A stretch of 64,000 nt of DNA from Kryptolebias marmoratus (GCF_001649575.2 NC_051430.1:11202819-11266818); one strand, 5' to 3'; numbered from the stretch's first letter, positions 37,253 through 49,300 are shown. A program made the numbers and translations. Notes: generated from the letters alone by a model not told the origin.

Positions 37253-37860
37253 CTCACTAGCTCTCAAGGGTCCCTTCTCCGGATAGACTCGCGAAACAGT
37301 GAACTGACATCAACCGAAAAACGAAAGCAAACAACGTAGCTAGGGAAAAGTGAGTAGAAATATCAGTGCAACATGGTTACATCTATTTTATTAACTCAAA
37401 CAGTGCCAATTTAAGCTGTAAAGCTCTTATAAAGGGATAAATATATTTAGGAGCGCGCAGTTTCACCGTCTACCTGCTAGTTGTCACCTCCCTGCTACAC
37501 GGTCAGCCCATGTTCTTATCAAGCTAAAAAAGCTGGTTAGCCTGCTAGCATAGCAGCTGTCCCAGCGCTCTTTAAAAACCAGCAAACCCGACACTTATAA
37601 ACTGCAACAACACGAATGTACAGAAATGTGGTGCTGCTCGTCAAACCAGCTCACACTGAGACATCGGCTCCTTCACGACGCCGCGGAATTTTACGTGCAG
37701 CGCAGAAAAGAGACGCTCTCGGTTTTTGTGACAAATCAAAACAAGAATGTTCACTTTTTGGTGTGAGACCAGGGGCTCAAACGCCTATTGGTTCCAGCTG
37801 TCCCAGCGGTCCCGCCCACTTCCTGAAATTCAGCCAATCGTGTGCGTCTTTGTGTTTTGA
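37253..37860 (-). promoter_or_regulatory. klhl22: klhl22 5'UTR and promoter
   Basis: Upstream of the ATG on the minus strand, the sequence at 37660-37830 is richer in CpG than its surroundings. ATTGG at about 37788 reads as a CCAAT box for minus-strand transcription, and CCCGCCC at 37811-37817 is a GC box. No TATA box is obvious, which suits a housekeeping-type promoter. The transcription start site is not determinable. Confidence 0.5.
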
Positions 37861-38036
37861 AGGGGGAAAAGGTGAAAGAGTCAGGTTTTCTTTTAAAATA
37901 AAGTTTGCATTGTGGAAAAGTAGAACTCATTTTCCGTCTTAACCCATTTTTAACTAATGAAATGATTAGATGTGATGGGAATGATACATTATACAGCTTT
38001 TTTAATCACATGATTCAACGTTATAACTTTGTTAGA

Positions 38037-38050
38037 CACAGGAGGGCGCT
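38037..38050 (+). promoter_or_regulatory. Possible CTCF-type motif
   Basis: ACAGGAGGGCGCTG resembles the CTCF core with one or two departures. It lies about 800 bp upstream of the klhl22 start codon. Weaker than the site at 12266. Confidence 0.3.
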
Positions 38051-38807
38051 GTTTGATGCTCAAATATTAGTAATGTTCATAAGCTGAACTGCTCAAATGA
38101 ATCGTCACTCATAATGCCATAATTATTCACTAGTACGTATACCGTATACCCTAATGTATTTGTACTTAATTGCAGTTTTTTTGGCACATAACCTAAAGTT
38201 ATTGCAATTTCCTTAATTTTACACCACTGTGATATTATAATTTTTCAAAATGTGACTCAAGGTATTGCACATAGTGATCAGTTTTTTTCTGACAAAGTAG
38301 CATGAAATCTTAGTGGTAATAAAACTGAAAACGTCAGTGTGCCAGGTCTAAAGTAATTATTTTAATCAGCCATTTCAACTGTGTGTTGTATTTGTCACTG
38401 TTTGCCCTCGCAGTCTTTATATTTCCATGTAATCAAATGCTTTTCAGACTGATTTCCCACTTTTCTGATAACTGCATGAGCTTCTAGGAAGACGTCAGCA
38501 GCAAGTTATGATGCCTACTCTGTACATAAATAACTCCGGCTTCCATGTTGTTGCTCAGGCTTTACGGCCTCATTCATCTTCTGTCATAGCTTTAGTTTTC
38601 ATGCATCATTCTCTGACACGCAGAGTGGGGTTTTTTTCTTGCCTACTTGCAAAAACATTGCAGTAAAAATCCATCACTTGATCTATTTTCCAATCTAATG
38701 TAGATCGCTGTGCGGCGCCTAAGGAAAACTGAGAGGCAGGGAAGGGCATATTTTTTTCTTTGAGTGCAGAAATATTTATTAATAGTGATGAAAAACCCAT
38801 CCCTCTT

Positions 38808-41306
38808 TGATAATTTAAACGAGTCACGTAAAGTTTTACTTTACATGATTACACTGACAATTTGATATCTTTACGTTTTTACGTAATCAAAGTTTAATAT
38901 TTATAATTTTAGGAGATTTTATCACCAAAGGTTCAACTTAGAGTGCAATGACGTCACTAACCTTTGAGCTACCTAAACTTTAAAAAGAAAATGGCAAACT
39001 TTACACTTCTTATATACAGTTTCTGCATCAAAATGTGGGCACTTTTTTATCTTCTTTCACTCAGCGTGTCGTCCATCGCTATAAAACTCGTGGCTTTCTC
39101 CTAAATCCCCTCAGAATGCAGAGTCTACACACCCAAACTCTCATTGACTCCCGCTGAATCTGAAAATTTTCTCTTCAAAACTGAAAACGAAGGGTCGTTT
39201 TAACTTGTCATATCTCCAACACAAAAACTGGCGTTTGTTGATGACTCGTGCCTTTGCTGCTTTGACAAGATTTGTTTTTCAATACAACTTACAGTTTTCA
39301 CACAGTGTTCTGTCTGCATGTCTCATTAAGAGTGCTATCAGGCAGTGACAGACACAGGTGTGGTTACCATGGTGACCCTAATGAGCCACTGGCAGCAGCT
39401 TTGACATGTCTTTAGATCCTCTTTAACGTGGACGTTTTGTCAGCTTAGCTTATTATAAATGTCCCAAAATTATAAATCTGTTGGACTTTATAGAAGACAG
39501 TCGTTGCGTGTTGGAGTTTTGAGCGGGGGCCGCATCGACACACTTCAAACGTTTTATTTTTCAGAATCTTTCCTCGTCGCTGTTCTTTTTGGTTGTGCGT
39601 TAGAGGTTTTTGATGAACCCTCCTAAACGTCACAAAGAGCCCTGTTGGTTTGGCCAAATTATCGAGAGTGCAGCATTCCGGTGCATTAGCAGAACGTCTC
39701 CTTTCATCAGGAGAGGGTGCGCCGAAGTCCGCGGGAACGAAAATGACAAGCGAAAAACAAAGTGGGTTGAATTCACAGTATTAGCTTTCAAGTTCTACCT
39801 CAAACAGACCTGAGAAGAGAGGTTGTCATTAGCGATTAGAGACACACAAAATGCTCCAGCCGTCCGGCTTAAACAACACTTTGAGTCCTTTAAAACACCT
39901 TTACGCCAAACTAAAGCAATCATGGACTGGGGTTTTCTTAAGGTGCCCTTAGTTTCAAGCAGGCATGGAAGAGACGGTATGTGCGAGCTGTGAGCACAAT
40001 GGGCTCTAACAAGAAGCAGGGCAGGACAGCTGGTTGTAAGGAAAATGTGAATGCTGCAGTCATGTCGCACAGCACGGCTTCTGTTTGCTACATCTGATAA
40101 GAAAAGAAGCTGGCAGGCCGAAGGACAATACAGCTGATTAGTTTGGGACAGCAGAGCACAAGCTGTGACTGTCAGTTCACCGAAAAAACCTCTCCATTTT
40201 TCCTGTGCACTTGACTTGAGTTTAAAACAGGTTTTTAGAATACACGTAGAATAACAGGATACAGCGTGTTTAAGCTTAAACTGTAGAGTCGAGTATGCTG
40301 TCAGCGAGGGGAGTGCGTGTCCAAATCCAGAAGCAGGAAGCTGATGAAGGAGCGGGAGCAGCGAGCAGCGAGCAACGAGCCGGGCCTGCTTCATCACCCG
40401 CACTCGCTGCTCCATGATTCAGAGGTTGAAAGGACCGTTTTAAGTGACTTAGGTGTGAGCGTGGCGTGTGCAATTTCCCCTCGGGCTGCTTGGTGATTGT
40501 GAGGCAGAGCAATCCATTTCTTTTTCTTCTTTTTCTTCCTTCCAGACTAAAATCCTGTAACGCAACAACTTCCAGGGCTGCTCTTTGATGGAGGCTGTCA
40601 ACTGGGTTAAAAAAGACGAGCTGAATCTTAGCTCCACCCAAATGAAAAATAGTGTTGGTTCATTTACACTGCCATGAGACAGATTTCTGTGAGTAACCAC
40701 ACACCTGTGTCTCTCACTCCCTGACAGCACTCTTAACAAGACATGCAGACAGAAACACAGAGTAGAAAGTAAGCCTCGGACAAAGAGTCCCTGTATAAAA
40801 ACTGTAAGTCGTACTGAAATAACTCCTGAACTGTAAGCAGCAGAAGAGCCTGGTCATCACATGTATATTTTATGCGTCTGCACTGTTTAACGTTAGAGTT
40901 ATGACAAGTTAAAAGAAAGAGAAAATTCTGAACGCAGACACAATGGAAGTTAATGAGCGTTTGGGTGTGTTCATCCTACATTCTGGGGCGATTTGGGAGA
41001 AAACCATCAATGCTGCAGTGGTGAGAGACACATTGGATGAAAGAAGACCAAAATGACAAAATTTTTAATGTATTAGAAGTGTAAAGTTTGTGAGAGTAAG
41101 AAGAGTTTGCAGAAATTTTGAAAAGTTTAGACAGCTCAAGGGTTAGAGTGCGTGAAACCAGTGCGCTCTAACTTGAAAATTCTGTGGTAAAATCTCCAAA
41201 AATCATAAAACCCAAACGGGGATTGTGTAAAAACCATTAAAGGTGTCAAAATGCAAGTTCAGGCACATACAGTCCAACTTTCTATGACCCGTTTCAACTT
41301 TAAATG
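38808..41306. mobile_element. Fold-back element with long inverted arms
   Basis: The segment 38808-39372 pairs in reverse complement with 40683-41306 over its whole length. Shared blocks include 'tttttac..aatc', GGAGATTTTA, TTTGAGCT.CCTAAACTT (approximate), CAAACTTTACACTTCT, 'cacacccaaac.ctcatt', TTTTAACTTGTCATA and 'tgtctgcatgtct..ttaagagtgct.tcagg'. Arms have diverged by many substitutions and indels. The 1.3-kb loop between them holds a 206-codon open frame on the minus strand. Very long inverted arms resemble fold-back or long-TIR transposons, but no transposase is recognisable. Confidence 0.7.
39795..40415 (-). CDS. Orphan open reading frame, doubtful
   Basis: An ATG-started frame of 206 codons lies entirely in the loop of the fold-back element. 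The translation is Leu/Ser/Cys-rich, with short hydrophobic runs and no motif I recognise. No splice sites or poly(A) context point to a gene. It could be a chance frame, or a remnant of cargo carried by the element. I do not assign a function. Confidence 0.15.
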   Translation of the reverse strand: MEQRVRVMKQARLVARCSLLPLLHQLPASGFGHALPSLTAYSTLQFKLKHAVSCYSTCILKTCFKLKSSAQEKWRGFFGELTVTACALLSQTNQLYCPSACQLLFLSDVANRSRAVRHDCSIHIFLTTSCPALLLVRAHCAHSSHIPSLPCLLETKGTLRKPQSMIALVWRKGVLKDSKCCLSRTAGAFCVSLIANDNLSSQVCLR

Positions 41307-41384
41307 ATGTTTCCACTGTGAAGTATGCCTCCAGAGACGGCTGGATGTCCTCACTCATTTTGCCAAAATCCTTGTTTATGTGGA

Positions 41385-41525
41385 ACATCTGTCTCTATGT
41401 GTCCCTGTGATGGACCTGCGACCTGTCCTCGGTGTCCCCCGCCTCTCGTATAGTGATGGCTGGAGATAGACACCAGCTCCCTGTGACCTGGAAAGAAGAA
41501 GCAGGTAAAGAAAATGGATGGATCA
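41385..41525 (+). repeat. Non-LTR retroposon tail
   Basis: The text GTCCCTGTGATGGACCTGCG, 'acctgtcctcggtgtcccccgcctctcg', 'gctggagatagacaccagctccctgtgacc' and a final AAAATGGATGGAT is a very common teleost LINE/SINE 3' tail. Orientation is plus. Sequence between here and 42160 holds nothing I recognise. Confidence 0.75.
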
Positions 41526-42164
41526 TTTAGGTTGGTTCTTGACCACGAAGTCAACTCCTAAGTCAGCTGAAACAGTATTTCTGTTTTTTGTTTTCCTCAC
41601 AGGGGTCAAACTCCTTTTCAGAAGAAGAAATAGAAGAAGAAACTTCCCTCCAAACCAGGGAGGAAAGTAAAACGAAGGCTGTTAAAATATTTAAACCAAC
41701 CAGTGTGTGCCGGTGTGAACAAATTGTCGGTTAGTGTAAAATCAAGTTTGGCACATCATGCATTTAACAACTGCACGAGGCTTAGTGGTGATGCTGCATC
41801 TTTTTGCAGAGGCAGAATGAGGAGGAATCCTATTTTTTTTTTTTTCTTCTCCTCCACACATGGCCCACACGCATCAGGAAACTGGGCATTTCCCAGAGGA
41901 AAGTATTACACAAGACAGCGAGTGGGGACATTATAGCACCAGATAGCTGAGCGACAGTCTGCCTCAACAGCAGCTCTCCGAGGAGAGGATCGGTCTGTGT
42001 CGCTAACACTTTCCCTTCAATGCTGCCGGAAGGTCAGAAACAAGAGTTTAGCGTAAAAGTGACACATTTCATTTTGCATTGCGCTTATTGTGGACTTAGT
42101 AAATTTTCTCATTCACTGATGATAACTGCTGTCCTCGCCAATGCTTTCAGAAAAAATAGTCCCC

Positions 42165-42550
42165 GCATTACTTGAAAAAATGCATATTGCCCGCCAACTT
42201 ACATGCCATCATCTTATGTTGAGAAATCATAAAGCTGTTTTGGTCGAACCTTAAAAAAAACGTTATATGCAGTCTCATACGATACTGTGAGATGTCACAC
42301 TGTGAGTTAAAGTGAATGACTCTCAGCTACTACCACATCAAATTTTAGCTCACCATCTGCATAACTGATTGTTTTATTCAATTTTTTTTTATTTAAAGTC
42401 TATGAAGCCATCTTGAACTGAGTTGACTCCAAAGGTTAATCACTTGCAGCTTGTCCAGTATTTCATTAAAATCTGCCTACAGGTTCATGAGACATTTTGC
42501 TTACACAACAGACAAACACGGGAAAAAAACATTATTGCTTTTTGCTTTTG
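42165..42550 (-). repeat. Repeat family A copy, minus orientation
   Basis: It contains CATTACTTGAAAAAATGC (family terminus), 'tggtcgaacctt', 'tctcagctactaccacatcaaattttagc', GCCATCTTGAACTGAG, CATGAGACATTTTGCT and a final CATTATTGCTTTTTGC. Directly beyond lies the palindrome 42551-42581. Confidence 0.75.
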
Positions 42551-42581
42551 CCACTTATCTTAATAGAGTTAAGATAAGTGG
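42551..42581. repeat. Perfect 13-bp inverted repeat (hairpin)
   Basis: CCACTTATCTTAA and TTAAGATAAGTGG flank the 5-base spacer TAGAG with no mismatch. It sits exactly at the outer end of a family A copy. It could form a stable hairpin. It could also be an insertion scar. Confidence 0.85.
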
Positions 42582-43399
42582 GACCAATGGTTTGTCAAAT
42601 TTTAACTGGGGTAAGCTACAGTCCTGAGTTCAGGATGATCCTATCTGTCTGAACAGGGCTTCTGCACCACCTCTACATTCAGCTTTAACCCGTTGGTTCT
42701 GTGATTTGGGCTATTCTGGGGAGTGACATCCACCACCCTGCTTGCAGTGACAATGTAATTGTAAATTTTGAATCATATGATGGGAAAGACAATAGTAAGG
42801 CAGCAAAAAAAAATGGCTGTGGTGCACGCAGATGTGCTCGGGGCTGAGATGAATAGTAATGTGGTCTAAGAAAGCAGGAAGGGCATGCTGATCATTCATA
42901 TGAATTAAAGGTCAAAGGTCACAGAGACTGACACACATAGGATTGATACTGCCTTTCAGTCAGCTAAGGCAGCTAGGTTTTATTAAATCCTAATATTAGA
43001 CGCTTGCTTTATATATTTAATTTTCCTCTCTTACTGTCTGTTCTTCCTCATTTTCCAAAGTAAAATCAGTTTATTCCTCAATACTAAATGTATATTTTTA
43101 GAAGCACGTAGAGTGAAATCACTTGCAGCCAGCATTCACACTACCATATTCCAGCTTATAGTTTTATTGTTATGTTTTTTTAGACTCTTTCTTCAGCATC
43201 CTTTCAATTATTTCAGCCATTCTGGAATCAGAATGTTCAACTCAATCAGGACATCACTGCTGTGACTTTTGGTTTTTGCAGCTTTAGCGTCTTTTGAATT
43301 ATTTAACTTTAATTACAAATTTTTGATATAAAAATGGATAAAGATCACTTCAGATCACTCAAGAATTTTGTGCTCTTTGAAGTCCACTTCAGCATACCT

Positions 43400-43850
43400 G
43401 TTTCAGTTTTAACTTTTAGCTGCTGTTATGCTAGTTTTAGCTATTATTTTGCTAGTTTTAGCTTTAAGCTACTCTTTTGCTTACTTTAGATTCTGTTTGC
43501 TGTTTTGTAAAATTTAGCTTTGGGCTACAATTTTTTTTAGTTTTAGCTTTTAATTATTGTTTTGCTAGTTTTAGCTGTTAACAACTGTTTTGCTGGTTTT
43601 AGCTTTAAGCTACTGAATTTACTTATTTTGGATTCTACCTAATGTTTTGCTAAATTTATCTTTCAGCTACTGTTCTGATACCTTTAGGTTTCAGGTGTGG
43701 TTTCAGCTTTTAATAATTGTTGTGCTGATTTTATATTTTAGCTACTGTTTTGCAGGTCTTAGCTTTTGCTACAGCTATTGTTTTCCTGGTTTTACCTTTT
43801 AGCTTTTCTGTTCTGCTAATTTTAGATTTTGTTCTTATCATTTTTAATTT
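43400..43850 (-). repeat. Degenerate 'agctaaaa..agcaaaac' tandem repeat
   Basis: On the plus strand, TTTTGCTAGTTTTAGCT and variants recur about every 20-45 bases across 450 bp. Read in reverse complement, they equal the AGCTAAAANTAGCAAAAC units at 53760-54640 and 58110-58330. Units are too diverged for an exact copy number. 42600-43400 beside it holds no recognised feature. Confidence 0.75.
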
Positions 43851-45415
43851 TACCCATACAGTTTCAGCTTCTTCAACAGATTTCAGCAGTCATTTAGCGC
43901 TCAGCATCACCGGCGTGCATGTTTGCAGAAAACGCAGATTTTTTTCTAGTTTTTGTTTCATACTATGTTCAGCACATTCCCCGACTGGTTGTGACTGAGA
44001 AGCAAAGTGAAACGGGCACCAGCACTGAGTCTAAAGTAATGCTGCGACGCTTAAGCCACTTTCACACATCCACTGCAGGCGTGAAATTTTCCAAAGATGT
44101 TCCAGAGAGGTGGCATGTGAGAAAGCAAATAACCACAGAGTCCTCTCCTCATTTCTTGCAGAGAATTTTCAGCAATGGCTGCTGAAGATCGCCGAGTGAA
44201 ACCGTCAATGTGGTGCTTTCACCCCAGAAGCGTTTAGCTTTTGCGAGCAAGTTGTTTGTTCTTTACGCTCATAAAGTGCAATAACCACCTGGAGACATTA
44301 GGCTAAGAATAAATATTAGAAATGAGAGGAACCGCCTGGCTCTGTCCAAAAATAACAAAACCTACTTTTTTATGATCAGCAGCTAGAATAACTGCTAACG
44401 CCAAAATCTGACTTTAAAGGAAATCTATGTTCAGATGTCAGCTCAGAAACTGGAACATTTGACATCAAAAGGGATGATTTCACAGCACAAGGTTTGATCT
44501 CTGCCTTGGAAAGTCAAATGAACGATAAAAACTAAAATTCCAGCGTGCCTGAATGCTGATTTCAGACAGGACCAGACTCCAGCAGCAGTGCAGTGGAAGT
44601 CGCCACGTTTAATGACTTGGTTGAAATTTTACACAATCAGTACACACAATGCACCCACCCAGGCATAAAGGGAGAGAAGTGATAAGTTATAGTTATAGTT
44701 CAGGTCTGTGAAAAGCCAAACTTAGCAACATGCTAGTTAAACGCTGAAAGTATCAAAAGGCTTATTTTAATTTAATATGCAACCATCTGAATTCTTTTTA
44801 ATTTCATAAACACTAAGATTAAACGTGTTTACATGCCGACTGCCTAAGGAAGTGCCTCCAGCCGTCATCTTGTCGACGGTTTACTGACAGGGCGAGCACA
44901 CAGGCAGACCCAGTTCACTGTTTCCATGAAGATATTGATTTGCACCTGATGGCTCACTGCCGATAACTGCTTCCATTTTCGAAGCTCGCCGGGAAGTGCT
45001 GCAACCAAAAGCCACGTTTAACGCGAAGGAGCACGAGGGCGAGCTCGGTGTCAGGTTCGATCTGTCCGGCTGAAGGTTGCTTGTCAGCCCTCGGCACCTG
45101 AGGCACTGTGGCATTTGTTCTCTGCTGGGCTCGTAGGACTGTGTTGATGTGACGGTGTCAAGGATCACTTCAGCTCAGTCCGTTGCCAGAGGCTGTAATA
45201 CTGCGGGGAAGACCGTGTCACAGTTTAAAGAACAGCACCAGTAACAGGACGTTAAGATTTACTTTCATACGTACAGGTTCATTAAAGCAAGAATAAAAAG
45301 AGACGAACAAACTGAACATTTTATTGCGAGATGAAAATTTCACATCTGTGTTTTAAACTGAGTTCACTTTATGTAAGTTACAGATATTTTTGTGATGCTA
45401 ACGCAGATAAACTGG
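43851..45415. other. Intergenic, no gene seen
   Basis: Short open frames occur, but none has recognisable homology or splice context. A short TTATAG repeat lies at about 44685. I see no transposon signature. Confidence 0.4.
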
Positions 45416-45745
45416 GATGACTATCTTGAATAATGCTGTCTCCAAAAGTTAATCTAGCAGATGGACAACCAATGATTACTTTATGAGCATTTCATTAAAA
45501 AAGGCTCAGTGGTTCATGAGGCATTTTGCTAACTCTTAATGGCAATAACGCAACTTAACAACACAATTCATGCACAATAAGTAAGCCTTCAGAGTACGTG
45601 TTCAGGATGTCTCTGAGCTACTTTCACACCAAATTCCACCTCAACATCTGTAAAACTGTTCTGACTATTTTTGTATTGGCTTAGTTTTCTCGAACATGTT
45701 GACTCCAAAAGCTAATCAGTTGTAGAAAACATCCATTGATAGATT
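45416..45745 (-). repeat. Repeat family A, two minus fragments
   Basis: Two adjacent partial copies are visible. One runs through GACTCC-type 'gtctccaaaagttaatc', AACCAATGATTACTTTATG and CATGAGGCATTTTGCTAAC. The second runs from 'gagctactttcacaccaaattcc' to 'gttgactccaaaagctaatcagttgtag'. 45746-46430 after them is unassigned. Confidence 0.65.
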
Positions 45746-46916
45746 GCGCAGTGCTGTGTTTGTAATCAGAAAAATATTTGACAAATTTAGACCACTGTGG
45801 GGGGTGCGCCATGAAAATATTTTTGCTGTTTGTTGTTTTCGTAGCCTCAGATTCACCTCATTTCGCCACAGATTTATTTGAGCTGACATCACAGAGAAGT
45901 TGTTTTTTTTTTTTGCTAAAGTTAATACAAGCTTATGAAGCCAACAGTGAGCTTATGTTCCTCAGACCACACAAAAAAACTATCTACTTATGTTCAAGAA
46001 ATATTCTTAGTGGATGTGATACTGGATGAGGACATCAGTTCAAACGGAATAAATAAAAATGTGTTTGTCTAAATATTACAAAAAGGAAAAAACGTTATCA
46101 TATAAATTACAGAAAAAAATTGCACAAACCAAGTTGTCGGTCTTAAAAATTAACAATCAGTAAGAATGTATTAGTCAGTCATTTAAAATGTTGGCATTGA
46201 ACCGTGTTTTTGTACCTTTGTGAGTGACTGTAAATCTTTCTGAGCTTTTTATTCTTACTTTATGACTGAGCTGCAAACAGCAATTCATAGACCAGGCAGA
46301 CCTTTGCACCTAATTAATATTTACGTTGTCGCCTCCGATATGTTTTATTAGCATTTACAACATAAAAGTTCCATTATCTACTGTGTCTTTTGTTCTGGTA
46401 AACAATTCCCCTTACTGACGAGCGTATTTACAGTGTGTTCCAAATGTATTCACTCCCTTTGGTGCCTTACAATCTGGAAGTTAAATGAAATTTACACTTT
46501 GATTATTAGTAATGGACCTACTCAAAATACTCCAATTTAAGGAGGAGGAAAACAGAAGTACGGATCATGATTGAATCATAAAAAGTATACCAGAACATCC
46601 CAAAAGAGCTCTATTAAAATCATTATAAATAAAAAATAAAAAAAATTTGGAAAGATTATGCCATCACATTAAACCTGCCAGGAGAGGGTCGTCCACCAAA
46701 ACTCACAGACTGAGTAAAAAGGGCATCAGAAGTGGATGCTGTGGTGAGATTAAAACAAACTCAAACTTTTAGATCATCAAGGACACCACCGCATCTGAGG
46801 CAAACCTACCTATAATACAGTGAGGCACGGTGGTGGCAGTGTCACGATGTGGTGATAGGTTTTTATCAGCAGGGACGGGGAAAACTAGTCAGAGTTAAAG
46901 GAAACATGGGGGGAGT

Positions 46917-46918
46917 AA

Positions 46919-46960
<42 letters not shown>
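46917..46960. repeat. (AT)n microsatellite
   Basis: About 20 TA units, with one TG interruption, lie inside the Tc1-like element. Confidence 0.9.
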
Positions 46961-46965
<5 letters not shown>

Positions 46966-47257
46966 AATCTTGAGGGAAACCTCTGAGACTTCCAGAGAGT
47001 TGAGACTATGTTGGAGGTTCAGCTTCCAGTAGAACAATGATCCTAAACACTCGTCTGGTTTAAGGAGAAATAGTTACATGTTCTGGTGTGGTCCAGTGGA
47101 AAGTCAGACCTCAATCCAACAGAAAATCTCTGGTTCGATTTAAAGATTGTTGGAGACAAGCGGCAGCCCATCCGACCTAAAGGAGTTGCTGCAGTTTGGT
47201 CACGAGAAACGGACAAAACTTCAAGAGGTTAGACGGACCAAGCTCGTAGGGATGGAC

Positions 47258-47797
47258 CTGAAGAGACTTTTGGCCTTTTTCCATTGAGTCCACTCAGCCC
47301 CACTTGGGTTGACTTGGGTCGACTTCAAAGTCTTTCTGTTGGGAGATCCCAACCGCTTCCAGCTCCGTTCTTCTTCGGACCTCCTCAGCCGGGAGGTCCA
47401 AGCAAGCTGACGACAGCAGACAACCGCAGAGTTCATTTTTGTGTTTTACTTTTTTAAAATTGTATTTAATATATCCAATAAAACGACGGTACTGTGAGGT
47501 GGTGCAGACGTTTTCATGCTTGTTGACTGACAGATTTCAGAAGGAGATGGACCAAATGGACTCGATTTACGGAGCTCCGACCAGCAGAGGGAAGGTGGCT
47601 TTGACTCGGCAACGACATTTTTGCAAACCGTGGCGGAGGATGGTGAGTGTTTTTGTGACTTTATTTCACTTATTTGCTCATTGCTGTTACGTTTGCCTCG
47701 GAAAGTCGCGCCACTATAAGTTACATCGAAAACCACCTAGACCACGTAAATTCGAATAGAGAGAAGCGAGTCGTGGTGAGACTATGGGAAAATGGCT
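47258..47797. mobile_element. Insertion nested in the Tc1-like element
   Basis: The Tc1 sequence breaks off after GACCTGAAGAGACTT and resumes at GCTGTAACTGCTGC, leaving about 540 bp of unrelated sequence. Its edges, TTTTTCCATTGAGTCCAC and the reverse complement of GTGAGACTATGGGAAAATGG, are weakly inverted, as in a MITE. A clear target-site duplication was not found. An internal frame at 47439-47759 has no recognised product. Confidence 0.5.
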
Positions 47798-48505
47798 TCC
47801 CATGCTGTAACTGCTGCAAACAGTGGCTTCAAGAAATACTGGCTTTGAGGGGGTGAATGCATACAATATGTGCACACTATTTTTTAAATTTGTTGTATAT
47901 ATAAAACATTTTTTATCCATTAAACCCAATTGTGCAGGTCCATTACTCACTGTCAAAAATAAATTATATAAGTTCTATTTTATAAGGCAACAAAATAGAA
48001 AGAATACCTTAGTATTTCTTTGTTTTGTAACTCAAATAATACCTAACCATTCTGTATAAGTAGTATTTCCAGCCAAGATCTGCATCAAAAAGGCCCTCTC
48101 TGCTTTCTTTCTTTCTTTTTTCTTCTTCTTTATTTCTTTCTTAACTGAAAACATCTATCACAACAAAACTAAATTACGCAAAAAAAAAAGGTTTTGGATT
48201 TTATGCACAGTTTCAGCAGCTCCCCAGTCAGTGCGAAACAAAAATAAAACGGTGCGCTGGAGACAAGGGGCAAATTTCTTGTTAATGGGGCCGAGGCCTT
48301 TCCTGATGTGCATTGCCACTCGGACCAAATCATATTAGCAATTTTCCCCCCAAAAAACACTTGAACAAATGCCTTACGTAACAGTAGTTTCTATTTTCAT
48401 CCAAAAATGCTCTAAAACAGGTTCCATTGTGTTGTGTAAAGGAGCACAGGATGGGAAACTAAACAACTCGCATGTTCCAGGAGGAAATATATATTTGCGA
48501 TATTT

Positions 48506-48614
48506 ACGATAAGAAGGAATCTCCAAAACTAATAACTATTTATAACGTTATCTTGCCATGATGGCAAGATAACGTTATAAATAGTTATTAGTTTTGGAGA
48601 TTCCTTCTTATCGT
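48506..48614. repeat. Perfect 109-bp palindrome
   Basis: Two 54-base arms are exact reverse complements around a single central base (48560). The centre reads CTTGCCATGATGGCAAG. The left arm opens ACGATAAGAAGG and the right arm closes CCTTCTTATCGT. A family A copy begins a few dozen bases to the right. No mismatch was found on reading both arms base by base. Confidence 0.95.
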
Positions 48615-48649
48615 CCATCGCCACAAGGGAGAAAGGTGGATGATGAGGT

Positions 48650-49300
48650 TTTTGCCTGCGTCTGTGTGTGTCCGTGTGCCTGTCTGTTAGCAGAACATTT
48701 CATGAACCAGTGGATGGATTTTAATGAAACTCTCACAAAGTAATCGTCGAATGCTCATCCGCAACTTATTAGCTTTTGGAGTCAGCCCGATTCGAGATGG
48801 CTGCCGCAGCCAACTGACCTTAAAAAACACAAAAATGTCTAGAATTCAGCCAGTTTTCCAGATATTGTGCTAAAATTTGGTGTGGTTGAAGCTGAGAGTC
48901 ATTCACAAGACATACTCCAAGTGCTACTCGTTGAGTGAGCTCCTTGCTTAAACACTTTAGCATCACTCGTTGGAGTCAACCCTGTCTGTCTGTTAGCAAA
49001 ATATCACATGAACCACTGAATGGATTTTAATGAAACTCTCAGGAAGTAATCATTTTATGTACCTCTACAACTGACTAATTTTTGGAGCCAACCCAGTTCA
49101 AGATGGTCACCACAGTCAACTCACTTTAGAAAAGACTAAAATGTCTATATTTCAGCCAGTTTAACAGATACTGAGCCAATACTTGATTTGGTAATAGCTG
49201 AGAGTCATTCATAACACATACTTTGAGTGTGAGATCTTGCTAGCATCACATGAGATGGAGGATAATGTTGTTTTCAGTTCAATATGAAGTCCTTCGATCA
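48650..49300 (+). repeat. Repeat family A, two tandem plus copies
   Basis: Two direct copies follow one another. Each has CTGTCTGTTAGCA, ATGGATTTTAATGAAACTCTC, GTAATC, 'ttggagtca.cc', 'agatgg', 'cagccagttt..cagatat' and 'gctgagagtcattcac.a.acatact'. The first starts just after the palindrome. The second starts at about 48975. Confidence 0.8.

Larger units (their letters stand above)
46430..48060 (+). mobile_element. Decayed Tc1-like transposon, interrupted
   Basis: The left end 'ccaaatgtattcactccctttgg' is followed by transposase DNA in the known order: GAGGCACGGTGGTGGCAGTG, 'gatcctaaacac', AGTCAGACCTCAATCCAACA, 'atttaaagattgttggag' and 'ctaaaggagttgctgcag'. The 3' part resumes after 47797 with GCTGTAACTGCTGCAAA and 'gctttgagggggtgaatg', which are the classic tail of fish Tc1 elements. 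Transposase frames are destroyed by stops. It is interrupted by an AT microsatellite (46917-46960) and by a ~540-bp insertion (47258-47797). Confidence 0.8.
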
